A stretch of 64,000 nt of DNA from positions 418,964 to 482,963 of the forward strand of contig WHVD01000063.1 in the NCBI GenBank assembly GCA_015178975.1. The letters are read 5' to 3'. Made by a program: the position numbers and the translations under genes. Under the pieces are notes generated by a model. The model saw nothing but the letters and a program-made list of their open reading frames with translations, did not search any database and had not been told where the DNA came from. Below are positions 11,006-21,497 of the stretch, piece after piece. The DNA comes from Hysterangium stoloniferum (Eukaryota; Basidiomycota; Agaricomycetes; Hysterangiales; Hysterangiaceae). The first letter of the stretch is position 1. Every line of letters starts with the position of its first letter.

Positions 11006-12149
11006 ATGTCGATTCATCAGCCTCTATTCATCACTACCCAGGAAGATTCAGATACCGAAATTGCCGTACTTCAAAAAATGTCGAAGGTCGCAGAACTTCA
11101 ACAAAAATGACAAAGGTTGGAGGAGTTGAAGCGATGACAAGAGGAGGAGGAAAAGGCATTGATGCAGGAGTTGAAAGATGCGGAAGAGGCAGAAAAACGG
11201 GAGTTGGAGCGAGCGAAGGCGGAAAAAGAAGCGTGGATCCGGAAAACGACGGAGGCTCAGAAAAAGAAGGAAGAGGCGGAAAGGTTACAGCAGGAGTCAG
11301 AGGCGGCGAAAAAACGTGAGGAAATAAGGGAAGGAAAGGTAAGTGAAATCCATAAATTTCTGTGGTTCCAACCGATAACTATTGGGTACAGCGAAAAGCT
11401 GTGGAGGTTGAGGTAGAGGGAGAGGCTGGACCTTCGAGTCCTAAAGTAAGTGCATCTACAAAAGGCCGGTAATTGATTAACTTCCGAAACAGAAGCCAAA
11501 GGTCAAGGCTCCGGAACGGATGGAAGTGGTCCATGACAATCCGTGTTATCGATGTTCCATACGGAGTATGACGTGTTGGAAACAGAAGGTAAAATGGGGT
11601 GGAACTTGCTATCCCTGCGCAGTTCTTAAACTTCCGTGCACTCTCACCTCAAAAAGGGTTCCAAAAGGTGAGAAGCCTCAGAAAATTAACGATGCGGAAA
11701 GTTCAGGAGCGGCCAAAGCTGCAGAAACTGAGGTGCCGAAAATGGATAGTACGGGCATGGAGCTCCTCAAGGACACTGTTGATGCGTTAGTCTTTATCGG
11801 GACGGAAGTTATGAAAATGTGGGATACACTAGATCGCCATAATGAAATCCAGGAAAAAGGTTCCTGTTCATTGATCCGAAACTTCTGGAGGCAAAACGAA
11901 TTCCTGGAGAAGGTAATGGTTAGCATCGGTGTTATCGCAGTTTCCAAGAGATTTTCCGATAAGGCACAGGAACAGCCTAATGATCCGTTGGTGGAATGTG
12001 TCAAGAAAAGGTGGGATTCAGGAAATGGGCTGGAAGTATTAGAGAGTGAGGATGAAGAGGTGCAGGATATGGTGGAAAGTGTGGAAGTTGCTGATGAGAC
12101 GGAAGTCGGGATGGAAGGTGGATTTGGGGTATCAGAGACTTTAAAATAG
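11006..12149 (+). pseudogene. Antisense spliced gene of the family-B Gypsy: coiled coil plus Zn2Cys6-like domain
   Basis: Transcribed against gag-pol, between the 3' LTR and the end of pol. Exons 11006-11338, 11392-11445 and 11493-12149, joined by two GT-AG introns (53 and 47 nt, both with GTAAGT donors), give one frame of 348 codons including the stop; all exon lengths are multiples of three. Exon 1 encodes a Glu/Lys-rich coiled coil (about residues 20-110). Exon 3 carries six cysteines spaced C-x2-C-x6-C-x10-C-x2-C-x6-C (11544-11639), the pattern of fungal Zn2Cys6 DNA-binding domains, followed by a second helical region and an acidic tail. Two TGA codons (11108, 11135) interrupt exon 1 where CGA is likely, so this copy is probably silent. 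The gene ends 93 bp from the pol stop. Function unknown; a DNA-binding regulator is inference. Confidence 0.75.
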
Positions 12150-12242
12150 ATGCAAATAAATTTGACTTGTATGATTTCAAAATGAGTGTGATATCGGAAG
12201 TAGCAGAAGTGTCGGAAACTGAACAGAAAGAAAACGGAAGGG

Positions 12243-14180
12243 TCAGAGTGATGATAAAGGTCTGGGTTTGCTTGGATAAGCTGTGTGGAAGTCAGTAACA
12301 ATTTCCATAGCGTGTCCGAGTTCCGTGGCCAATATCCATGAAGTTTCCTCATCGGTACCTTCATAACCTGCCCATTTGACTAAATAGAGCAATTTACAAG
12401 TACATCGGCAATTGTCAATTTTAGAATCCAAAATTTCAGAAACTTCAAATTCGGGTTCTCTGTCAATGATGACTGGAGGGGACAGAGGTTGAATATGTTC
12501 TGGGATTTTGTTAGGAACACAGGGTTCTAACATGGAAACGTGGAAAATGGGGTGAACTGCTCGCATACTATCGGGAAGTCGGAGAGTCCATGAGAGTGAA
12601 CCAGCTTGTGCTATAATTTCAAAAGGGCCTAAGAATTTCTCAGCGAGTTTTTTAGAAGGTCGGGTAGTACGGAAGAATTGAGCTTTTACAAAAACCTGAT
12701 CACCAATTTTAAAATTAGGAGGCGGGATCCTGTTTTTGTCTGCGGAATGTTGATAATATTCCTGTGTGGAAGAAATAGCTTTCCGAAGTTCTTGATGTAA
12801 TTCATCGAGGTCGGTTATAAATTCTTGAGCACGGACAGAAGCCAAATCTCGTTTGGAATGTACAGTGAGATTCGGATTATAGCCTTTGTTGGCGAATACA
12901 CCGGTAGTTGCATTCGGAGAGTTATTGTAGGCGAATTCCGCGATCAGGAGAAGGGATTTCCAGTTGTCCTGTTGATAATTGCAATAGATGTGGAGATATT
13001 GTTCCAATGTTTGATTTACACGTTCCATTTGTCCATCACCTTCCGGGTGATATCCCGAGGTGAAGTGTAGTTTCATGTCGAGGGCTTTTCCAAGGGCCTG
13101 GAAGAAATGAGAGACGAACTTGGAGCCTCGATCTGTTGAAACAGTTGAATAACACTTTGCAGAACACCCCTGTGAGTGTGATTTGAAAGTAAACACTAAG
13201 TATATTCAACTGTAAAGACATACCTGTGAGTGTGATTTGAAAGTAAACACTAAGGAGACTTTCCCACACCCACAGTGGACTATACTACTAGGTGCTTATC
13301 TAAGCACCTATACAGGAGGTACCGACCTAAGGTAACTCACTCAATACTGCACCTACAGTGCTGGGAAAAATACTACAAATATCAGAAAAATATGGAGATC
13401 ATAATAGACTATGTTAGAGCTGTAGTATCATACTCTAACACGATCGGAAGTTACATGAGACAGAACTCCGTGTTTGGAAAATACGTGAATAATGAAAAGT
13501 TCCACTAATTGTAAGGACATGATTGTATCATGAGTGGGTATGAAAATGCCTTGTTTCGAGAATCGATCCACAACAACTAGAATGGATGTAAAGCCTTCAG
13601 AAGTCGGGAGTTGTTCGATAAAATCCATGGAAATTGAGTTCCAGGGTTTTTCTGGTATCGGGAGTTGCTTGAGAAGGCCGTACGGCTTATGCCTCTGGGT
13701 CTTAGAGCATAAGCAGGTGGCGCATGACTTACAGAACTGGGTTACGAAATCTCGGAGGTTGGGCCAAGTGTATTCTCTACGGATTAAACCAAGAGTATTG
13801 TTAATGCCGTAATGTCTGGAGATTGGATGATCGTGTTTATACTGAAGTATGTGGAGTCGGAGATTGTTGGAATCTGGAATGTAGATACATCCATTGAGAC
13901 AGATAAAACCTTCAGAGTCTTGTGACCATTGGGGTTGGTCAGGATTATCAGGAACTTCTAGATGTGGCTTGAGAGCCGGATCGGAAGTGAGTGCGGAAAG
14001 GATATCTTGATGTAATTGCTCAATGTCCATAATCATGACACTACGCATAATTGGATAGTAGAGGGAAGTTGCTCAAATAGATGCGGAAAGTTGTTGCGTT
14101 GTGAAAACCGGTTTCAAGTTATGCGGATTAACAACGGCATAGTTACTTTCCCCCTCCTTAGGATAGACGTCCCATCGTCG
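12243..14180 (-). pseudogene. Family-B integrase and chromodomain (interrupted)
   Basis: From high to low coordinates: the zinc-binding HHCC part (about 13890-13700, ending CKSCATC), the catalytic core with SMDFIEQLP and HVTSDR, then after the 307-bp insertion GSKFVSHFF and SGYHPEGDGQ (catalytic D, D, E region), the GPFEIIAQ-type linker, and a chromodomain (YLVKWAGYEGTDEETSW, about 12420-12330) before the stop at 12243. Compared with the element at 57693, three residues are missing in the ANKGYNPN region. A TGA near 14070 interrupts the link to RNase H. It is not functional as it stands. Confidence 0.9.
13134..13440. mobile_element. Solo LTR-like insertion (family E) in integrase, duplication CGATC
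   Basis: 307 bp with TGTTGAAACAG...CTCTAACA ends, flanked by perfect CGATC repeats (13129-13133 and 13441-13445), inserted between the SDR and GSKFV codons of integrase. It contains two tandem copies of a roughly 50-bp unit built around CCTGTGAGTGTGATTTGAAA (about 13166-13254). A second copy with the same ends lies at 23523-23773. No coding content. Family assignment (Copia or Gypsy) cannot be made. Confidence 0.85.
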
Positions 14181-14216
14181 AGTCATGGCATCTGATTTTC
14201 CACCAAGATGTCCGGG

Positions 14217-16250
14217 TCAGAAACGGATAATCATGTTGAAAGCGGAAAGGAATTCAGACCATCGGGCCTGCCAGCGGGTTAAAAGTTTAGTGGTAGAAAA
14301 ATATTCAAGATTTTTGTGATCGGTAACAACATCAATGGGAGTTGCGGAACCTTCGAGATAATGGCGCCAATGTTTGAAAGCTTCAAAAATTGCCAAAAGT
14401 TCCTTATCATGAATCTCGTAGTTGAGTTCAGACACTGAAAGTGTCCGAGAAAGAAATACGACCGGATGAATTTCACCATCAGAATCTTGAATGGAAAGAA
14501 TTGCAGCAATTGCATAATCGGAAGCATCGGTTTCCACAATAATCGGAACATCAGGTTTCCAATGGGAAAGAATTGGGGCAGAAGTGAAAGCATCTTTTAA
14601 AGTCTGGAAGGTGGAGCGGCATTTGTCGTCAAAGACCCATGGTTGAGTTTTATGGGTAAGACGAGTGAGTGGTACTGTAATGTCTGAGTAGTTCTGAATA
14701 AAATGACGGTAAAAGTTGGCGAAACCTAAAAATGACTGAATGTCCTTGACTTTCTGTGGTTCAGGCCAATCACGGATAACTTGAACCTTGGTTTCATCCA
14801 TACGGAGACCATTAGGTCCGATAATGAAATTCGTGCCAGAGTTGACGGTGTTATTGCCTGAGTTGTTGCTGGAAGACTTGCTAGTCGACGCCTTGTTATT
14901 CTGAGAACGTTCCGTCGGGTTCTCTCGAGAGACCTCGGCTTTTCGTTCCCAATAACGGGCATCGGATGTTTGAGCTTTAATCCGCATAAGTTGGAGAGTT
15001 TTTGGCTTCCCATCTTTGCAGATCTCGTCTTTAAGGCGTGATGGAAGTCCCATATAGAAATGGTGCCTGAGGGCGGAATCGTCCCATCCACATCGTGTGG
15101 CGAGGGTATTGAACTTGACGAGATAATCGGAAACTTGTTGATTGTCCTTCATCTTGAGCGTCATTAATTCATTTTCCGCTTTGCCGGATTGATCGTAAGG
15201 TCTGAAATTAGTTTCCAGTTCTTCCACAAAAGCATCCCAGTCATCGAGCCATACGGGTGTCTCGTCAGATATTCCAGATAGTCCAGGTTCGAACCAATCT
15301 TGAGCAGTATCCTTGAGATAAGAGAGCATGAAATTGACTTTTCGACTGTCGGATTTAAATGCAGTGGGTCGATCACAGAAACTGAAACGGCATTGGAGAA
15401 GGAAATTCTTCAATTTTTTCAGATCCTTGCCGGTAAATGGTTCGGGTTCTTTGACTCCGGTGCAGGATGATTCTTTACTATCCTCAGTGGATTTCAAGTA
15501 GTCAGCGAATTTCACAATGGAGTTGATAAACAACATTTCAGTCGGTTCGTCGGAAGATTTCTTTTTCAATGTCTCCGGCTGATCTTCTGCTTCATTGTCA
15601 GAAGTGTGGGGAATATTGGTGTCCTTTGTTACCTCGGTAATCTCCTTGTGAAGAGTGGTGGAAGTTCTGACCATTCTATATACAAAGAAATGAGTAGAAA
15701 GGAAGGATATTGACCTATTTGGTGCAATATAAGAGAAAGTAAGAGAAAGAGCACGAGATGACGAAGGAGTCAACGAGTGCGATGGTTCGAGTGGAGGCCT
15801 CGACTGTTATAGTTCGAGGCCAGAAGTGTTCAGTAGTTCAGATATTGCTACCTATGTGGTAGCTGACACGTTACCCTGATCACCGCTCGTAGTAGACCTA
15901 GTTTGTGTCTTACGAGTGGTGGTTCTTGGGTTAAAGTGTGTCTGAGTTCTAATTGGTGCCAAGTGCACCCACAAGTATACACAATGCTTCGAACTAATGA
16001 AATGATGGAATATTCGAAGAATATAAAAGATAGATAAATATGAATAGAATGTGTAGAATATAAATAAAATAAAAGGAGTGTTTTACCACAATGAAACTGT
16101 GGTAAAAGCATACTCCTCACACTCCTCAGTAACTTCTTCGACTGAAGCTGATGTTGTCGGCTGAATTGGGGTTTTGGGTTGAGTGGTGTAAAGTTGCAAT
16201 GGGGATTGAAGTTGGGATGGTCCTTCGGCAGCTTTGTGTTTGGGACCCAT
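14217..16250 (-). pseudogene. Family-B gag fused in frame to RT-end/RNase H, split by an insertion
   Basis: Gag starts at 16250 (MGPKHKAAEGPSQLQSP, similar to the N-terminus of the other Gypsy gag). After an insertion of about 0.5 kb (15640-16130) it continues through the capsid-like region (VNFMLSYLKDTAQDWF; GLPSRLKDEI). Near 14835, after an Asn/Ser-rich linker, the frame jumps straight to GPNGLRMDETKVQVI, the end of reverse transcriptase, and then RNase H (VETDASDYAIAAILS; HDKELLAIFEAFKHWRHYLEG). Compared with the element at 57693, about 1.75 kb is lost: zinc knuckle, protease and the YLDD active site. A TGA at 14217, where an Arg codon is expected, ends the frame. Confidence 0.88.
15640..16130 (-). 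mobile_element. Insertion in family-B gag, LTR-like (family F)
   Basis: A foreign block separates gag codons EEVTEE from the VTKDTN segment. On the minus strand it starts TGTGAGGAGTATGC, contains ATTAGTTCGAAGC and CTTGTGGGTGCAC, and so resembles the family-F LTR pieces at 6601 and 7205. A short hairpin (TTTACCACAATGAAACTGTG) lies near 16081. I could not read a convincing target duplication, so the borders are approximate. Confidence 0.5.
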
Positions 16251-16271
16251 GATGAGCGAGTCGCAGAGTTC

Positions 16272-16282
16272 AGATCTGATAT
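16272..16282 (-). promoter_or_regulatory. Predicted self-priming primer-binding site, family B
   Basis: Two bases inside the 5' LTR, the transcript-sense sequence ATATCAGATCT is exactly complementary to AGATCTGATAT within the LTR (plus-strand 10518-10528 in the 3' LTR; one transition in the 5' LTR at 16525-16535). The geometry equals that of the family-A element (58416-58426) and of the Tf1/sushi type of Ty3/Gypsy elements, which prime from the 5' end of their own RNA. Confidence 0.75.
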
Positions 16283-16284
16283 AC

Positions 16285-16828
16285 TGTTAAGTGCCATGTC
16301 GGGAACTTGTTCTGGAACTATCGGAAAGTCACTGGGAAGTCGGGAACTATTAGATAGGGTCAGGACGTTGGCTTCAGCTTATGTGCTGCGCCTCTACACA
16401 AACGCTCAAAGTCCTTAATTTCAAAAGTAAGGCTTACAATGGAAGATATGGATATTCAGAGTTCTGAAGAGTTCCGAATATCGAGTGTACAGAAAGATGG
16501 GAGGAGGAATAAGAAACTAAGTTGATATCAAATCTAAGGTAAAGTACAAATTCGCGGAAACTAATATAAGTCTACTCGTTATTGTACTACAAACTAAGAC
16601 CATAATAAGATGGAAACGGAAGTGTTCTTAAAACGGAAATACAATAAGACATATTAGGGAGACAATATTCCGAAATGGGAATATAACAAACAAACGAGTG
16701 AATACTTGTCAATGGACAAATTACCAAATATGGAACAAGGGAAGAATGCGGATGATACGGTAACTATGATGTTCTGTAGTCGGAGATCGGAAGTCAGATA
16801 TTGAAATATCCGGGAACGGGTCGTAACA
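16285..16828 (-). repeat. 5' LTR of the family-B element
   Basis: 544 bp. In transcript sense it has a TATA-like CTTATATTAG (16571-16562) about 33 nt before the predicted RNA start at 16535. Relative to the 3' LTR it carries several single-base changes, mostly transitions such as tgctgtg/tgccatg and accggg/actggg. Confidence 0.95.
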
Positions 16829-18021
16829 ATAGGTCATAGTATGTATAATCATAGTTTAATGAAGAAAGGCATAAAAGGGCAATGAGAAGAGTAAAGGACC
16901 TCAGTCAGAAAATCTTGACTATCATCTGGAAATTAGTTTCTATATCAATAATCCAAGTCTTGTATTGTTGTAACTCTTTGACATTACCTCAGTGAGCCTT
17001 CACATCTGGTATTAGCCTCTTACTTCATCAACAGGGTGAATTTATACTTCGTCAAATGAGGCTTCTCTATTCAGTTTAGGTAGAATATATTACAATTATT
17101 ATTCAACTTTATTGAAGGAATTCAATTCATGTCACAGATGATCTACAGGAGGCTATGCTATTTTTCTAGGTTTAAGGCCCATATCTTGGTCCTCAAAAAA
17201 GCAAACTACAGTGGTACTTTCATCCATGGAATTGGAATATATTGCACTCTCAGAAGTGGCTGGTGAAATCATGTGGACCAGGCATTTTTCAGAAGAAATT
17301 GAACATCATATATGAAGAACCAATGGCTATTTTTGAAGATAATCAAGGAACAATTGTGTTTGCTTCGAATCAATGTGCATTAAGAATGAAGCACATTGAA
17401 ATTAGATATCATTTTATTCAACATTTACTTGAAAACAGAATATCTAACTCCACTACTGCTCAACTAAAGAAATGACTACAGATATATTAACCAAGGTCCT
17501 TTCCCCATTAACCAATTCCTATCATACTCAACATCTAGGACTTTGTTTTTCAAAACTTGAGGAGGATGTTAAAAATATTGGCACAGTTCTATTAAAAGAC
17601 TCTCAGTGAGTGGTAACTCCACTGAGAGATCATGCTAGTGTGTGCTAAGCTAAAATACCTCATATGTCCATGTTCCTGAACTGTACAGGTGCTTTAGCCA
17701 ATTACTATGTTCTTGATTACATAATACACTGATTTAATACTTTTATTTCAACAGAGGAGTATTTGGAAATGTGTATTGAAGAACTTAGTGTGTGAACAAA
17801 ATATGAGACAATATGTCTTGCAGTGATACAATGTTTTATTTCCTTCTGAATCTCCTTCTAAATGTACTATTATATGTACATGTGCAGAAAAGTCTCTCAG
17901 TGATTTTATTAACATTGAGAGTATGTGGTTATATTGTTTTCTCTTGTTTATGGTATAACTCATTATGTATACTTAGTAGAACTGCTATTAGGTATAGTAT
18001 AATACAGTGATTTTAGTAACA
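16829..18021 (+). mobile_element. Internally deleted Copia-like element
   Basis: The left part ends in CTTCACA followed by TGGTATTAGC (17007-17016), which resembles the initiator-Met-tRNA primer site of Copia elements. Soon afterwards (17136-17566) comes the end of Copia RNase H: SSKKQTTVVLSSMELEYIA, then EEPMAIFEDNQGTIVFASN and a CALRMKHIEIRYHFI segment, with frameshifts. The polypurine GAGGAGGA leads into TGTTAAAAAT at 17567, the probable 3' LTR, which may end GTAACA at 18021. Gag, integrase and reverse transcriptase are missing. Confidence 0.65.
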
Positions 18022-18169
18022 CTGAGATATTAAAACTGCTATTACATTTGAGTTAGCCATGATCATGTTGCTGACCCTATCGTTGCTGCTTGGGATGCCT
18101 TTCTTCCATGTTTCACCATATATAACAAGCCAGCAACCAGGTTACAGCCCAGTATCTACCTCACAGAGC

Positions 18170-18350
18170 ATATTTGCTACACTGCATCAGGGATTTGGGA
18201 ATGTCTACACCCACTATATAGACTCCCTAGATCTATAGTAAGATTTTATACTGACTAGTAAATAAGGATCTCGCAAAAGTAGGGTGTCTAGCTGAGCCAA
18301 GCTAGCTAGCTCTCCTAGATGGCTCTAGACAATATAGATGGCATACTTAC
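18170..18350 (+). repeat. Dispersed repeat G, copy 1
   Basis: Shares the words GATTTGGGAATGTCTA and, about 110-130 bp later, AGATGGCTCTAGACAA plus ATGGCATA with 32907-33020. Nothing coding is seen. It may be part of a non-autonomous element. Confidence 0.4.
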
Positions 18351-18837
18351 TGGTCTTCCCACTTTCCTGATATGGGATGTTTTGTTGTCATTATATTTTC
18401 GTTGTAATGTGATCTCAAACTGCCTTCAAGATTGGTCCAATTTCACATCATTTCTTTAAGTGCTGGAAGCCTGTGATGACTGGAATTCCTGCCAGACTCT
18501 GGGCACTAACATATGTATATGCACCTGCACCCTATACGCACCAATTATCAGTTTACCGGAATACCCACCAGACTCCATACGTCAGACCTGTCCACACTCG
18601 ACCTTTGTTACTTCATGTATCAGTCACCAGAATACCCGCTGGACTCTGTCCCTGTCTATCTCCGACCCTGTCCCATGCATCAGTCACTGGACCCCACTCG
18701 GAAAACCCATCAACCCTCTAACTGAGCCCCATTCCCATTATAGTCAAATGACCTGTCACAATTTGGACTCCACTCCCACCCCATTCCCATTATGGTTTTA
18801 TGACCTGTCACGATTTAGACTCTGCTCCATTCCGTCC

Positions 18838-20025
18838 TGTTCCTAACACCAAGTTTGGTGTTTATTTATCTCGTTTTATGTTTGCTAGTTTAGTTTCCAT
18901 TATTACTGGATTTGGTATGTTATTGTTACAACCGTGTCGCAGCCGTTCGGCCCTGAGGTTATCGCCACCTATCGACGATTCAAGTTATCGCTCAAGTCAC
19001 CACATCGGAAACCATCACCCCCGATGCTGATGTATGCTTTCGCGGTGATCAAACTCTGTTTACACCCACGTCAAAATATACTCGTACTATCTGGTTAAAC
19101 TTTTGATACGTCCCTTTATTATGATGATCTGTTCTATCCTATGTTTCACATATGCCTATATATACTTGTAACCCTCGAACTATTTCCTTTTCCTGTAACT
19201 ACACTCTTGGTTATCTCTTCGGCCTCCGAACTAATCATAAACTTCCCGTTCCTAGTCAAGCTTATTGTCAATACCCTGTTCCGCTCTTCTCCTAGTTAGT
19301 ATTTTCTAGACACCTGATACTTGTATATGAACCCACTGTAGTTGTAGTTACTAGGCAATCAGAATATCGACTCAGAATACCCTCTTACACCTCTAGCAGT
19401 CTTGTACTAAGAATCCCCTCATCCGCCTTTGTGTGCACTCATCCACTCTCGGTCGCCGTCCCTTGGCCCAACACTTGACTTAACCTTCGGTCCCAATCAG
19501 TATCTCACCGAAAGGAACTCGTTAGGATTAGTCTTTGCCCACCCAAAATTTAAGGACACTCAACGGACATTTGCGAGGGTGCAGCACATAAGCTGAAGCC
19601 AAGTCCTTCCAATCGGTCCCTGTCAGCCAACCGACATCAGTCAGTTTTCAGTTCTTAACAGTTATTCATTCTACAGTCTATATAGTCTGGCAGATGTTGT
19701 ACATACAATCCAGTCAGAAAATCAGCTCAGATTCTCCCCAGTAATCTTAGTATATTTTCTGCTCTAAATTCCTCTTTGAAACACACCACTCTTACTTGTC
19801 AGAGCCCATGGGCTCCAATGCATCTATCACTCAACCTCTGACTTATCTATCTCGACTCCCTGACCTCTCAACCCACGAACCCTGCCTGGACTCCCCAGGA
19901 TTCCCGTCCACCAATTTGAAATTGGACAAGATGATCTCACAAGGGTGCAGCCTATAAGCTGAAGCCAAGTCCTACCAGCTTTCCTGTGGGTTTCTCCAGA
20001 AACCCTCCATGTACACACCTTAACA
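18838..20025 (+). repeat. Repeat D (LTR-like), copy split by a solo LTR
   Basis: 18838-18923 and 19661-20025 together match the reverse complement of 6129-6600. The repeat ends CACACCTTAACA at 20025, an LTR-style terminus, and holds the AAGCTGAAGCCAAGTCC block near 19960. The sequence just upstream (18460-18837, Pro/Thr-rich in several frames, without a credible gene) may be more of the same element. Confidence 0.65.
18924..19660 (+). repeat. Solo LTR, Gypsy family A, target duplication GTTAT
   Basis: 737 bp, TGTTACAACCGTGTCGC...GTTCTTAACA, flanked by GTTAT at 18919-18923 and 19661-19665. Its target lies inside repeat D, and the uninterrupted repeat at 6129-6600 shows the empty site with a single GTTAT. 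Confidence 0.95.
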
Positions 20026-20129
20026 AAGCCCCCCAATGCTGCTGCTTGGCTCAGAGGGAGTAATTCCAACTATACATACATAAGCATGGTCTGGTGCCTG
20101 TTATTTGCACCTTGTACACATAATGCATA

Positions 20130-20344
20130 CAGTGACTTACAAAATGTATCCAATGTTTTGTAGTTTCAGCTTATATATGCTATATCCCAGTAGATAAAAT
20201 AGTAGAAATCACCAAAATATTTGTGAACATGACCTATCATGTATATATTTGTATGGTAGAACTATATTATGTAATATTCATATATGGAAATGCTATGAAT
20301 ATTTTAATGGAGAGGGTTCATTGGATACGTTTTGTAACTGACAG
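20130..20344. repeat. MITE-like element with Tc1-type inverted ends
   Basis: 215 bp. The left end CAGTGACTTACAAAATGTAT (from 20130, preceded by TA) is matched, inverted and imperfect, by the right end GATACGTTTTGTAACTGACAG (up to 20344). The interior is AT-rich and non-coding. The position just before the Tc1 transposase at 20478 could mean it is the damaged 5' part of that element, but the paired ends favour a separate miniature element. TA is clear on the left only. Confidence 0.5.
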
Positions 20345-20477
20345 GTTCTGGCATGAAAACCATATGCCTATGTTGATTGTTTGCATTTGTTTATGTTTTT
20401 CAACATGTCATGTGATCATTATATACTACAGTATAAGTTGAAGGGCTTTCTCAGCTAAGACTCCCTCAATTCTAACT

Positions 20478-21497
20478 ATGCATCCCCTTTCCACTGCTGC
20501 CCAGTATGAGATCCTTTCTCTACTTGATGCTGGCCATTCTGCCAGACATATTTCAGTTTCTACTGGCTATAGCTATGCTACTATCTCTAGACTTCATTCT
20601 AAACATCATTCCCACCTTTCTAAGTCCTCTGGTAGTCACCCTTCCAAACTCTCCACAGCCAACATCCATTTTGCACAACGCCTTATCAGCTCTGGAAAGG
20701 CTGATACAGCTGTAGATGCAACAAAGGCACTTTGCACTATCACCAACCAGTCACTCAATCCTCAAACAGTGCATCATTGACTCAAGGCAGCTGGGATGAA
20801 GCCTGTGGTAAAGAAGAAAAGGCCTCTTCTTTCTAAGAGGCATAAAAAGGAGAGAATGGATTTTGCTTTGGTATATCAGGATTGGACTGTGGAGGATTGG
20901 AAGAATGTGGTGTGGTCTGATGAGACCAAAATTAATAGGCTGGGGTCAGATGGCAGGAAGTGGGTGTGGAAAAAGGCAGGGGAGGGCTTGAGTGACAGGC
21001 TGGTTGAGGGAACCCTGAAGTTTGGTGGTGGATCGTTAATGGTTTGGGGGTGCATGCTGTGGGAGGGGGTTGGGTATGCATGCAAGATTGATGGAAGGAT
21101 GGATGGGGATCTCTACATCCAGATTCTGGAGGATGACCTGCAAGCCAGTCTTAAGGACTATGGTAAATCTGCCAATTGTATCATCTTCCAGCAGGACAAT
21201 GACCCCAAGCATACCTGTAAGATGGCCCAGAATTGGTTCCAAGAAAATGGTTTCAGGGTTCTCTCATGGCCAGCACAGTCTCCTGACTTGAATCCCATTG
21301 AACACCTATGGAATCACCTGAAGAGGAGGTTGGCAGGGTATGAGAATGCACCCCAGGGGATGGAAGAGTTGTGGGAGAGGGTGGTGGATGAATGGTACAA
21401 GATTGATGAAAAGGTGTGTCAGGATTTGATTGAAAGTATGCCTAGGAGGGTTTCAGATGTATTTCTAGGCTTCAAATCACTCTGTATGTCATTATGA
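20478..21497 (+). pseudogene. Tc1 transposase with one internal stop
   Basis: One frame from ATG 20478 to TGA 21495-21497 is broken only by a TGA at 20778 (after QTVHH, where Tc1 proteins usually have Arg), giving 339 codons plus stop. The N-terminal helix-turn-helix (residues 1-100) binds the inverted ends. The catalytic core has VVWSDETKI, FQQDNDPKHT and SPDLNPIEHLW, with 34 residues between the second Asp and the Glu, so the signature is DD34E as in Tc1. Transposition is cut-and-paste into TA. Length and motifs are normal; a single CGA-to-TGA change seems to have silenced it. No second inverted end was found downstream. Confidence 0.88.

Larger units (their letters stand above)
10274..16828 (-). 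mobile_element. Complete Ty3/Gypsy chromovirus (family B), 6555 bp
   Basis: Two LTRs (10274-10821 and 16285-16828) bound an internal region with gag, RNase H, integrase and chromodomain on the minus strand. The whole is flanked by a perfect 5-bp target duplication ATAGG (10269-10273 and 16829-16833). The order gag-RT/RNase H-integrase-chromodomain places it among chromoviruses. It cannot move on its own: an internal deletion removed protease and most of reverse transcriptase, a 307-bp LTR sits in integrase, another insertion sits in gag, and several CGA codons have become TGA. Differences between its two LTRs are mostly C/T or G/A transitions. A convergent plus-strand gene lies between pol and the 3' LTR (11006-12149). 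Confidence 0.95.

Noticed and set aside
20130-21497. Reading the inverted ends at 20130-20344 and the Tc1 gene as one element
   Set aside because: Both inverted ends lie upstream of the gene and pair with each other; no partner end was found downstream, so they are listed separately.
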